64,000 nt of DNA from Sphagnum compactum (taxonomy: Eukaryota; Bryophyta; Sphagnopsida; Sphagnales), in assembly GCA_965153455.1 (NCBI GenBank), contig OZ234495.1:9978875-10042874 (forward strand), read 5' to 3'. A program made the translations under genes and the position numbers. Under the pieces are notes generated by a model. That model was not told the origin of the DNA. It ran no database searches and saw only the letters and a list, made by a program, of their open reading frames with translations. Shown in pieces: positions 39,982 through 50,720 of the stretch. Numbering within the stretch: position 1 is the stretch's first letter; every line of letters begins with the position of its first letter.

Positions 39982-41744
39982 TTAAGGCCTTATCAAGCTC
40001 TTGGCCTTCTGTAAAAGTTTGTGCATGCGCAAGAGAGATGGCCGCACATCTTGTGCTTGCAGATATATCTTCTTCATTTCCCACCACCCTTTGTTAACAA
40101 CAGTGGCTGGATCTGTAAGGATTGGGTCTGTTGAGTTGTATTTATCACTGAGAGTGCTTTCTGCTGCTTTGATTTCGTAAGGCAGATACTGGAGCCCGAG
40201 TTTTGTTGCAGGTTCACCATAGTATGTGAATGCAGCCCAATCGGTGCCAATTGGGATGATCTGGATGAACACGGATCCAGGTCGCATGAACAGGAAATGG
40301 GTCAGGGCTGCACCATGTACACCCATCAGGACATCACTCTTGTGCAGCAGCCAAAAGACTTTCTGCAGCTCTGTGGTACGACGAGGTTTCAAGAGCTTCA
40401 CTCTGAAACCAACCTTCTGTGCCACCTGTACAATTTTCCCTATGTTCAACAAGACCCGTGTCCCTTGGCGCACAAGTATGGTGAGTTGGGGCATCACCTT
40501 GGCATGGTAGGAGGAGGCCTTCAAGCTCTGCTTCTTTTCTTCCTCAGGTGATGATGGTAATTTGTAGGCATGGCGAAGCAGTACTTGGAAATCCCAAATG
40601 GTCTTATGATCAGGCATCAACATGGGATCAATGCTCTGTTCTCCATGAATGTGCAGCCCTACTGTGAGTTCTGGAAAGCAATGCACCTGGGATTCTTTCT
40701 CAAAGTCAATGAGTGGGTAATTTGTCATTTCTTGTATGACATTATTGTACTTAGCAATCCACCACTCATGAAGCTCTGAGATCAAGAACACCACCTCACG
40801 CTTCAGGTGTTGAGTTGTGATGAAAAGTGGAATGAGGCCATCATGAAACTCATGGTACAGGTTGCCAGTGTAGCCTCCCGTGCTGAACACCACACCTGGC
40901 ACAGTATGTTGCACATCACATTTAATGGCACTTGTCAAGAATGATGATGGCACACTTTGCAAGGTGACCTCATGCACAGTGTCCATGCAGCTCTTCTCCC
41001 ACTTGCGGGTATATGGTTTTACCTTCTCCTCTCGCAAGGGAGTCCTGCCATCAACAGCATAGAGAACAAAAGAATGGTTGATGCTGTTCAAGCGAATGTC
41101 ACCACGCATATTGCACACATCTGTGCGGAATTGTGACCGGTCACACTCAAACACTTCACCTACAAGCCTTCTCTCCAAGCCCTCCTTGGAATCTTTTTTC
41201 TCTGCAAGTTCCTCTGTTTCACCAAAATTGCAAGATTTAGCAAATTGACCAATGTGACCTCATCTCCTCCTGCATACACCATAGAGTTCTCCTATGTGGT
41301 ACAATCTGGCTCTGCTTGCTACTAGATTGGCTCAAGAACAGCAACTGCGAAGGCAGGCATGATAGAGGCACAGTCAAAAACTTGTTCTCATGGACATGAG
41401 GCTTGCACAAAGAGAGTCCTAGAACTGATATTGATGCCATCCCAGCTACGCTTTGAATCTAATCTCACACTGAGCTTTGACAAATCAGTAACACATTTCA
41501 CAGATCTAAAAAGCTCGCTGATATTATATAATTCAGAACAAAAAGAGAGAAAAAGCAGACCTAGTTTTACAAAATAGAAGCGAGAATGAAGGTTGAGAAG
41601 TGTCAAGGCTCCAAAGAAAGCAAGCAGAGTAATTCCCACCCTGAGTGCATGGAGGCAAGCTGCCCTTTCCCATGTCACACCTCGCCAAGAAATTTTCCTC
41701 TTCCTTCCTCCTCTACTACACCCTCCAACGTCTCTTGTCTTCAT
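39982..41744 (-). CDS. GT61-family glycosyltransferase, Golgi type II membrane protein
   Basis: Family GT61 enzymes are Golgi transferases of xylose, arabinose or related sugars onto xylan or glycoproteins; the exact donor and acceptor cannot be read here. Model: exon 1 at 41744-41561 (61 codons plus one base, donor CTAG|gtctgc), exon 2 at 41258-39982, giving 486 residues, normal for the family. Residues 1-34 are basic, and a single membrane segment (ITLLAFFGALTLLNL) spans about 38-52. The catalytic domain starts near CDRSQFRTDVCNMRGDIR (about 100-117). GGYTGNLYHEFHDGLIPLF (189-207) and GVHGAALTHFLFMRPGS (374-390) are GT61 hallmarks. No internal stop or frameshift is seen. The exon 2 acceptor is inferred from phase: an upstream ag would bring in an in-frame stop. 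It is divergent from the CEP290-like gene. Confidence 0.9.
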
Positions 41745-42224
41745 GCTACTACTCCACCTGATCTGTTAACTCAACTCCAACAATCCTGCAGGTACATTCC
41801 CTCCCATGACTTGTTTGAAACTCAACTCAAATTGTTTGTCTTTGTTCTTGTTCCTCCACATCCTACCCCCTCCAACAAATAATACTCCCCATCACCACCA
41901 GAGCCTGCATGAGATTCCCATGTTGTCATCCGCCTCTTCTTGTACAGCTGCTCTACAACCACAATATTGTGAAACAACAAAAAGACACCACAATTGGTAC
42001 TACTATTATTATCCACACATGAGTCACGGTCGGAGCTCCAAAGTTCCACTATTCCCACATTCGACACCAGCAGACAACAACAAGATGGTCTCGGCCTTGT
42101 GGGTGTGGTAGACAGCTGAGTCAAAGATGCAAAACTAAAAAGAGAATCCATGACAAAAAAGGAAAAGAGATAGGTAGAGACAATCACACTTGAATATGAA
42201 ACAAATGAAACAAACTCCCTCTCT

Positions 42225-42255
<31 letters not shown>

Positions 42256-43309
42256 ATGTTTGGTATTACCAGCCACCAAAGACTTTTGAGTCTTTTGTTG
42301 AGCAGAGAGGCAAAAGTACAAAGAAGGGGAATGAATATATAGAGAAAAACTGTTTCAGAAGCAAGAAACAGTCACATTGAGTTAGTTGGTAAAGAGAATT
42401 GAGTAAAGCTACTGAATGAGGAGCAGCAGGTGTGTGTGTACCTAACCACCAACCCATGTGCAACAACAAATGAAGCAATCAATCAAATGAAAGAAAATCA
42501 TCATAACTGAAATGACACCATGATGATGAACATTCTTTGTCTTGTGGCCTTTGTCAACAACAACAACACTGGACCACCACCACCCACCCCCACCCCCCAC
42601 CACCTTTACCCTCAGACTCCCCATCTTCTCCAACCAACCAACCAACCAACCAACCAACAACAACAACAACCCAAGGTGCCAAAAATCAGTTGTACATCCA
42701 TCCCCCTTCAATGGTATATACCTACTTACTACTTGAGCAAGCAACAGCAGCATCATCTTCTCCTTCTTCTTCTTCTTCTTCTTCTTAATATGCCAACAAC
42801 AACAACAACAACAACAAAGGGTGCTTGGAATTTGCTTATGAAAATATTTTTAAAGAGATTTAAATAGATTAAAAATCTTCTGAATAAGAAACAGTGTTTT
42901 TTTCTCCGCATATGTTATTACTACTCTCTGCACCCGATGATGATGCACTCACGTCGAGAGAGAGAGTGCTTGTCCAGAATTGATGATCAGCACTTTTGTT
43001 ATTCCTTTCATTCTTTCTTCGCCTAACATGTTTGTGTGAATCGTCCCGATCTTGCTGTTTCTAAAGCTCGGGGATTTCTTGCCAATTTGCGTTTGCGAAC
43101 AATTAGAAATAGTCAGCTCAGGACTTGTCATTTTGTCACAAGCACAAGATCGGGCTGGTGCGGAGAGTCGAAGCGTCCACGACATGATGCTGAGAGCTCT
43201 TGCAATTGGATCTATCTTGTCTTGATGCCAACGTCCGTCACCTTCAGCGCAGTGCATCGTCTTCTCCTCATGTTTTGTGTGCAAAGGGTCGATTTTTTTC
43301 AGCTGTTCC

Positions 43310-43311
<2 letters not shown>

Positions 43312-43348
<37 letters not shown>
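43312..43348. repeat. (GA)n microsatellite
   Basis: About 18 GA units, about 1 kb upstream of the first CEP290-like exon. Confidence 0.95.
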
Positions 43349-43351
<3 letters not shown>

Positions 43352-43435
43352 GAGAGTCGTTTGACTCCAAAATTGTGCATGCCATTTGGTGGACGACGTC
43401 TCTTCGTCTCGTTCGGTTAGGTTTCTTCCCATCGC

Positions 43436-43515
43436 GGCACTTGCCACCTGATTCTCTGCGACTACTATTGAGTTAGTTACAGCAGCACTTGCCACCTGAT
43501 TCTCTACGAGTACTA
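43436..43515. repeat. Short direct repeat, 47-bp spacing
   Basis: The segment gcacttgccacctgattctc and a few following bases recur about 47 bp later with two or three changes. It lies between GT61 and the CEP290-like gene. Confidence 0.85.
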
Positions 43516-44383
43516 GTCCTGCTGCAGGCTGCAATTCAACATCCGCGCAGGCATCATGTTCCTCCTCACAGAGATCTTATCAAGCCTACTACTACTGCCC
43601 ATGATCTTCGAGTTCTAGGCATGTGAAATCGGAGAAATTGTGATCTCCAGTGCAGCTTCCGGTCTAAGATTGGTTGCAACTGTTATTAGTAGAGGACTTC
43701 TTCTTCTTCTCTTTGGCTAAATTCCAGTTTGCAAATGTTTGTGAAGCCCACCGTCTTGTATTTCCTGGTTTTCCAGACAATTGAAATTTGCTCAATGAAT
43801 CAATCCCCCAGCAGAGAGTGCAGCCTGGAAGTCCTGCATTTGTTGAGCATTTGTTTTCCTGTACAATGGTGCACATCTTTTTGTGACACCCCCACCCTCC
43901 CCCACATCATGCCTCAAAACCTTGTTGTCCATGATGAGCAGTCAAATCTTCTCTTGAAGCATCATAAATGAATCAGGTGCCAGCATCCTTCCAATTTAGT
44001 TCACAAAGAGCCATGGTTGAATGGTCATGATCATTGCCGCTTTCAAGTAGAAGCAGAAACAAGGTCCTGCTAATCTGGTGGCACTGGTGTCAAATTGCAA
44101 TATCATCATGAAAAGAATGGAGGCAGAAGTGCGAGATATGCTGCCACTACTAGACTGCATGCTCAGATGGCAATGCCATTCCTGCACTCTCAAGGGATTG
44201 GAATTGTGATGGACCAACAATATACAAAGTGTCAAAGGGTATCTATCCATTGAGGAAGAGAGCGGCATTTGCAAGGTGATATTGCTGCTGTCTATATGTT
44301 ATGTTGGAGATTGTGTGTTGTGCACACCAATTTGTGCTTCTTTACCAAACCCCAAGTGAAAAGACTAGGGTCTGAAACTTGCA

Positions 44384-47300
44384 ATGAGTGCACATGAAGG
44401 AAAAGAAAGTGCTGCTGAACTTGGAGGCTCTTCTTCAAGGGCTGACTACTCTTCTCCAAAAGGCAAGAAACATGCAAACCCTTCAGATGAGGATGAGGCG
44501 AAGGCAGTCCACCAGGCATGTACACCCATTGTACACATTCCACATGCAAATGTCCATATGATTGTTAGAAACTTATGAACTGCACATGTGAAAATTGGTG
44601 AGCACTGTGTGGACAAGTGCATGCATCAATTTTAGACATGTCTACATTGCTTTGGTCAAACATGTTGCAGATGTTTGTCTGGATCAGCAGGTGGCAACAG
44701 TGGCACAGTCCAGTATACGGAGGCTACAGATGGTGGTTAAGGAGAAAGAGGAGGCCATTTTGAGCCTGCAAAATGCAGTGTCCGCAGCATACCAGGCTGC
44801 ACTGCAGGAGCAAGCACATAATCAAGCACAACTGGAGGCACTGCATGCTGTGTTGTCTGTGCATGGAGAGCACAGCATTGAGCATATGCACCAGTCATTG
44901 CAGGTAGTACACAGACCACTCTTCATGAGCAACAGATTCCCCCTGCAGGCTCCACATGCATCGTTACTTACTCAGGCATTACCCTTTAAACCAGTTCTGG
45001 TGCTGCTGGGGTTATGGCATGGGTCGGGTAGACTTTGGCAAGGAAGAAGCCCAAAAAAGATGACAATGGGCTCACAGGGACTCTGATCAGGTCAATGGCA
45101 AGGTTGATTGATGATAAGCTCCAAGACCTAACAGCACAGCATGAGCAAGAGATCAAAGCTCTGGAAAGAAAAATGGATATGTACAAGAAGCAGTAAGTTA
45201 AATGTATTTTTTTTCTTTGTTTATATACTTATCTACACCGTCTACCAGGAGCTGATGAAGTCAGTGGGTACCTAGTCATGATACTTGTCATTGCCATTCG
45301 TGATGGTCTGACATTCTGTGAGCAACTCTCGTAAGATTATGACTGCACTCATTGTCATGTTGTTGTGGAGATTTCTCTGCAATTTCATAGATATATATCT
45401 TCTTTGTGTGGGCATCTACAACTTGCTTGGACTCTTGAGACGTTTGAGCTTCTGAGATCAAGTTGGTATTTGGAGCATGAGATCTCCATCACCTCTGACC
45501 CCTGCCTTAACATGGATTCATTTGCTGCCTTTGGCCTGGGTGCAAAGGAGCCAAGAATTGGAGGCCAATTTGGAAGAAGAAAGACAGCAACACCAAGCCC
45601 ATGTCTCCCAGATTGAAGAGGTTGTAAACTGCTAGATCTGCATGTTGTGTTGCATGTTGCACATGTGTGTGCTTGTGCAGTTCAGCTTTGCTGAAGGCAT
45701 GTAGAAATGATTCTGTTCCTGCAGTCCTCTTCTATTCTTTCAAGGTTGTTTAGGGTAGACTTGTTGGTCTTGATGTTTCAACTGTAAGAAGCTGGGCCTT
45801 TTGATAACTTAAGTCAGAACTAGAGACCACTGGTAGACTGCAAGGGACTCACTGAGTCACCAATGTCACAGGATATGCAAACTCAAAGGCCAAAGGAAGA
45901 GCATATACGGCGCCTGGAAGTGGAGAAGTTCCAGAGCCAACTCAGTAAGGTCCGCCATGGCCTGCCCCTCTTGCTCTTACCCTCTTGCATGTCAAGCTTC
46001 TGAAGAGGTAAGTATGTGATGTGTCAGAGCTCTGTGATTGCATGTTTGCTTCCAAAGCTGAGTTTCAGGATTTGAGGTGGTTATCATGTATTTCAGAATC
46101 ACTGAATCTCTTGAGCCACTTAACTAATGGGCAAAACACAAGATTCTGTACCAGATTCTGGATATATTGTTGTTCAATCACAACAGTAAGAAGGAAAGTA
46201 GTTGAACATCGGTGTACACATAAGAGGGTGAAACTGGCTTGAAAAATATGGCATGACTTGGTGTGGAGTAGGAAGCAAAGATGTTAAGCTCAAGGAGGCA
46301 AGGGAAGAGTACAAGCTGCTAGAACTAAGACTGATGGAGGCTCAGCAGAAGAACTTGACCAGGAAGGAAGCAGGGGATATCAGTATTGCTGAATATGTAA
46401 AGGCCCGTTCACAAGCAAACCAACTGCAGGTCCAAGTTGCCAGCCTTTCCCAGCAGCTAAGACATGCAAAGGAAACAACCAGTCAACTAAACTTGACTGA
46501 TGTTATCAACAGCCAAGAGGTACTCTTCTATGCTTTACCATTGGACATCCGCCACATTGTTGATGGTCAATGCCAGTTGCTCAACAAATTGTCATGTCAA
46601 GCAATAGACTATGGCCCTATCACCTTTGAAGCATGATTGCAATCTCATTTGATGAGTTGCTGAATGATCTTGTTGTCCACATCGGCCACCTCGTCAACAT
46701 GAAATCAACCTTGCTATGAAATGGACTTCTTAGAAATTACTCATGTGCTCAGATGTAACACATTATACAAGAGTTTGGTAGATATGTTGGTCCTTTCGTA
46801 CACGAATAGCATAATAGCGACAAAGATATACAGGTGGCTCTATCCTGCAGATCATTGGTAGCTCCGCAGATTTCAGTTTGAGGCTTACATCTTGCACTTG
46901 TAGCCAGATGATAAGGGGGCATCTAAGCTATATGTCGATGGAAGAAATGACAGGTGAAGTCCCTGCGAGAAGAGGTTGCCAGAGAAAGAGAAATTGGGCA
47001 CAAGATGGCTGTAAAACTTGCCAAATACAGGAGAAAAGAGAGAGAGAGAGAGTTGCAGATACCTCAACTGTTGGTAACTTCTCCAACTCAAGACTCTGAT
47101 CAATTTAAAGACAGAGACGAAGTGTTGACAATATTGACTCACACCCATGCTCATGACTGGGATGGCCATTGTGATGACAATTGTGGCAACTTACCTGCAG
47201 GTCAGTGCCATTAGTGCTTCTACCTTGCATGGGCAGGCCATTATAGCAAGTGTCTGTCAATTCTTTCAGTGTATTCTGACGAAACTGGGAATCCCAACTA

Positions 47301-49680
47301 GTAGATGCTAGGGCTCACAAAATCCTATATGCTTTGTGCATAATTTTCTACCACCAGAACAGGCACAGGTGTTAACTGTGGATTCAGCAATGCAGATATT
47401 GGTAAAAAGGAATTGAAGGAATCGCACAAGATTCTCGGAAGGAAAGTCCATGCTTTGCAAAAAAAACTCCTGCAATGTAGACAGGAACTCAAGGAAAGTG
47501 GAGAAACTCAACTGCGTAATGAGAGAATTATCCAGCAACTCATTGCAGCTGCCCGCAAAAGGTGCTTAGCAGACAAGAAGCGTAGGGCTGCAGGTGTCAA
47601 AGAACATGGTCCAAGTGCTGATTGTGTGAAGATCAAAGAGTTGCTGGAAAGTCTAGATCAGGTTGAAAGTGATAACACCAGGCTGCAAAGCAGCATCATG
47701 GTTGACCAGCAGACTACGATCAAGAGACTGGAGAAAGAGGTGAACATTCATCTGTAGAATTTCACTAGCATTTGACTGTGCTGCTCATGCAATGGTGTTG
47801 CTATTTCCATAATTCTAGGATGAGAAGTGCAATCTGTGCTTGGTCAGTGGCAGCGCTCCATTCTAACTTGAAATATGCGAATCTCATTTATCAACTGGAT
47901 GCACACCAACCTTCTGTTTACCATTGATGTTGGCATGGTAATGGAATGATGGATGGTCAGGTAATGAAGCTGAAACAAATGTGTTGGGAATTGGGAAAAG
48001 ACTCCGCAGACTGTGACCTGCATGGGTTCTCATTACCAGAGATGGATACTGCAATCACTGCACATGAGTTGGCAACAATTCAGCTCAAATTTGAGCGTGA
48101 TCAGGCTCTGTGGAAGCTTGGACAATTGGAACAGCGCTTCAATATTCTCTTTGGAGCACAGTTACAGGACCATTCGCACAAGAAACACACCTGTGATTAT
48201 TTCATCCCAGATGCCACTCCTCCACATGCCTTTGCTGGCAGGAAGCTACTGGTTGCAGAGCCAAATGCATTGTGCTTAATGAGAGACTCTGTGAATAAAG
48301 GGCTGAAGGCAGGCACAGTCTCAAGGGAGAAAGAGTTGGAAGGGTTGGTAGAATCCCTGCTAAGAGTGGTGGAGAAGCAAAGAGTTGAGATTGAACATTT
48401 GAAGCAAGCTTGTCACAACACCATCCAGCATATGGAGCAAAACAGAAGTCTTCGCAGCAAGGTGGAACAGCTTCAGTGCCAACTTGGGAAGGAAAAGTGT
48501 TGTCAACCCAGTCATTCACCACATGAGATCATTGCAGGTGCACCTTCTTTAGCCAAATACGTGAATTTCAACCTTTCAATGTTTGGCAAAATCTTTAAGA
48601 TCATTCAAGGTAGTTTAATAGTGAGCATAATATTGCTGCAATTATGTTTACAAAAGAATTTGTTACATATCCTGAACTGCACAGATCTGAAGAAGGACTT
48701 GGAACGGACAACTCAAGCAAACATAGGTCTAATACATGCCCTCAAGGAAACAGAAGAATCTTACATTTTCCTACAGCGAAAGGTCCAGTATCTCACTCTC
48801 ATTCCTTGACATGAATGGTAACCAATTGTGATAGAATTGATGAACCCATATCTCTTGCTAGTGATTGTACACACATCCTGTATAAGCATTTGATTCAATA
48901 AGTGAAACAGGGCAAACCATGCCAGGAAGCTGTCCATGTGCCTGATTTCATACATCTGATATGTGCATGATCTTCTTGCAGCTGCATGAGGCAACAAAAG
49001 AGAAACCCACTTTGTTCTCACCCCTCAAGGCATGTTCATCCAATGAACACAACGAGGGCAAGTCAGGAAAACTACCTTCTGAAATGGAGTTGCAGGCACA
49101 GGAGATAGCACGACTACAAAATGAGTTGGCTGCCAAATTGCAGACCATAAGTGATTTGAAGACCCAGTTAGAAATACAGGAGAATGAGCTTTCCTTTGTA
49201 CATGGGCAGCTCACTATCAAAGAAGCAGCAGATAGTGCACAAGCAAGGGGCCTGGAGCAACTGTTTGTTGCCAACAAAGACACTCAAAACAAGCATTCAC
49301 CAGATGACAAGTTAAGACTTGATCTTGCATTCGTACAAGCAGAGAATGACCGCTTGAAAGCAGAACTAGAAGCTTTCGATCCTGCATATTTTGAGGACCT
49401 AGAAGATCTGAAATCAGAGTACCAGCAACTCTCCACAGTATGGTCTCAGAGCCTTACATATTTTGCTCTTTCTTCTGTGGCCCTTCACCTGATCACCTAA
49501 AGCCCACAACTTGCATTCAATGCACAGCCACAAACATAATGATATACCATTGGGGCGTAGGTGTGTACACAGTACGAGGAGCTTCTGCAAAGCCAAGCTA
49601 CCCGGCTTGGTATTCCATTCAAGTCCTTGCGGGATCAACGAGAACAGCCTCATGATCACAAAGACATTAGGCACCTGTGA
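44384..49680 (+). CDS. CEP290: CEP290-like transition-zone coiled-coil protein, C-terminal part only
   Basis: CEP290 links membrane to microtubules at the ciliary transition zone. Exons: 44384-44515, 44691-44903, 45032-45192, 45548-45620, 45872-45944, 46272-46519, 46954-47200, 47369-47739, 47819-47842, 47961-48537, 48685-48782, 48982-49437, 49573-49680. They total 2,781 bases with consistent phases, giving 926 residues. Blocks collinear with the end of human CEP290 are: SSIRRLQMVVKEKEEAI (human IANMQARLNQKEEVL), REKELEGLVESLLRVVEKQR (human LEKTIGLMKKVVEKVQRE), ELEAFDPAYFEDLEDLK (human ELENFDPSFFEEIEDLK) and the final EELLQSQATRLGIPFKSL. Human CEP290 has 2,479 residues; nothing matching its first 1,600 or so is in this window. 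The exon holding the start also has an acceptor-like gactag at 44363-44368, giving LKLAMSAHEGKESAAEL, similar to human LRLRLPATAEREKLIAEL. The true start is therefore uncertain and the gene may be 5-prime truncated. Confidence 0.83.
47034..47052. repeat. (GA)n microsatellite inside a CEP290-like exon
   Basis: An AAAAGAGAGAGAGAGAGAG tract is translated as part of RRKERERELQ in the exon at 46954-47200. The surrounding frame is open, so the repeat is coding in this allele. Confidence 0.85.
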
Positions 49681-50720
49681 CAAATCTCACTCATCTAACA
49701 CTAAACAGTTGTGCAAACAGATAGGCAAATGTGTCCACTCCATGATAAAGCAATTCATGTGCCAAGGAGAAGAAGACTGGTTTGCCATTGGGGTCACAGG
49801 ATTCACATTGAGATTTCTCCTTCCCCAGGAGTTCCATGTATCCACATGTGGGCCCATTGCAAAAGGAAAAAGGAAACGGAATTCCATCTCATGGGAGCCA
49901 TATAATCAATGTCATCAAATATCAGGTGAGTAATTCACAGCTTTAGTCCAATGCAGTGAAATATATGCATTTTCAGACTCTGTATTCTTATCACTCTGAA
50001 GGAATCACCTAAATCACTTTGAAAATGGTAAGCATTGCAGGGCTTTAAAGGTCACCACTAAACTTCAAAAAACTGCAATGCAAATCCTATTACCCCTCTG
50101 AATTTCAGAATTTGAGTAGCATTTACTTCTGAGGTTTTGCGTTAAGTAGTGTAGTCAATGTCTGTGATGGTCCCTGGGGCTCCTGACCACGTTGTAGGTT
50201 GGTCTTGATCCCACAAGTCAATCATGGTAACAGTGTCTGCTGATAACATCCAAGCTGAGTCATCAGCACTCATAGTCACCTTGCGATCAGTCGTGGGTTC
50301 AAACCTCAGCTGTAATGGTGGTCACTATATCAATCTAATGGATTGAAAATTAGGGTTGCTTCCACATCCAAATGGTGAAGATTAGCATGACCACGTAATT
50401 CCCTTGATAACCATTTAGTATATTTCCGCCCTCCAACAACGATGCAATAACCTTACAGGTGAAGAGAGACTCATTGATTTGGCAACGACCTCACAGTGCC
50501 AATCCTGTAGGATCCAGATGGGTCTCCTTTACCGAACCCACTCAATTGATTGATATCTCAAGATGGAACGCATGCCAGCCAGAGGCACCTGGAGCTTTGT
50601 ATTACCTGATTCAGGTATTCTACTCTTCCCTAAATTCTTGGAGATACTGTGTCAAAACTGAAAGTGCCGCACAATAAATCATGATCACACTCTACAGAAC
50701 TACTCTCCTGTCATACTGAG
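49681..50720. other. Convergent 3-prime region between CEP290-like gene and UTP15
   Basis: It holds the 3-prime UTRs of two genes facing each other. No additional exon of either was found, and the open frames have no recognisable domain. Base composition is like the flanking genes, not the AT-rich intergenic DNA. Confidence 0.6.

Larger units (their letters stand above)
41745..44368. other. Divergent intergenic region, low-complexity rich
   Basis: This lies between the heads of GT61 (minus) and the CEP290-like gene (plus) and must hold both promoters. It carries (CT)n at 42226-42249, (CCAA)n near 42630-42658, (CAA)n, (CTT)n near 42764-42785, (CAA)n near 42795-42816 and (GA)n at 43312-43348. 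Open frames here are by-products of these repeats. No further CEP290 coding homology was found in any plus-strand frame. Confidence 0.65.

Noticed and set aside
40226-40779. Plus-strand open frames across the GT61 gene
   Set aside because: They lie opposite the long minus-strand GT61 coding exon and show no domain of their own.
42520-42867. Open frames rich in Thr, Pro and Gln
   Set aside because: They are translations of CCAA, CAA and CTT microsatellites and lack any conserved sequence.
42949-43534. Overlapping open frames of up to 146 codons on both strands
   Set aside because: They contain a (GA)n or (CT)n run read as RERERE or SLSLSL and have no recognisable domain or splice context.
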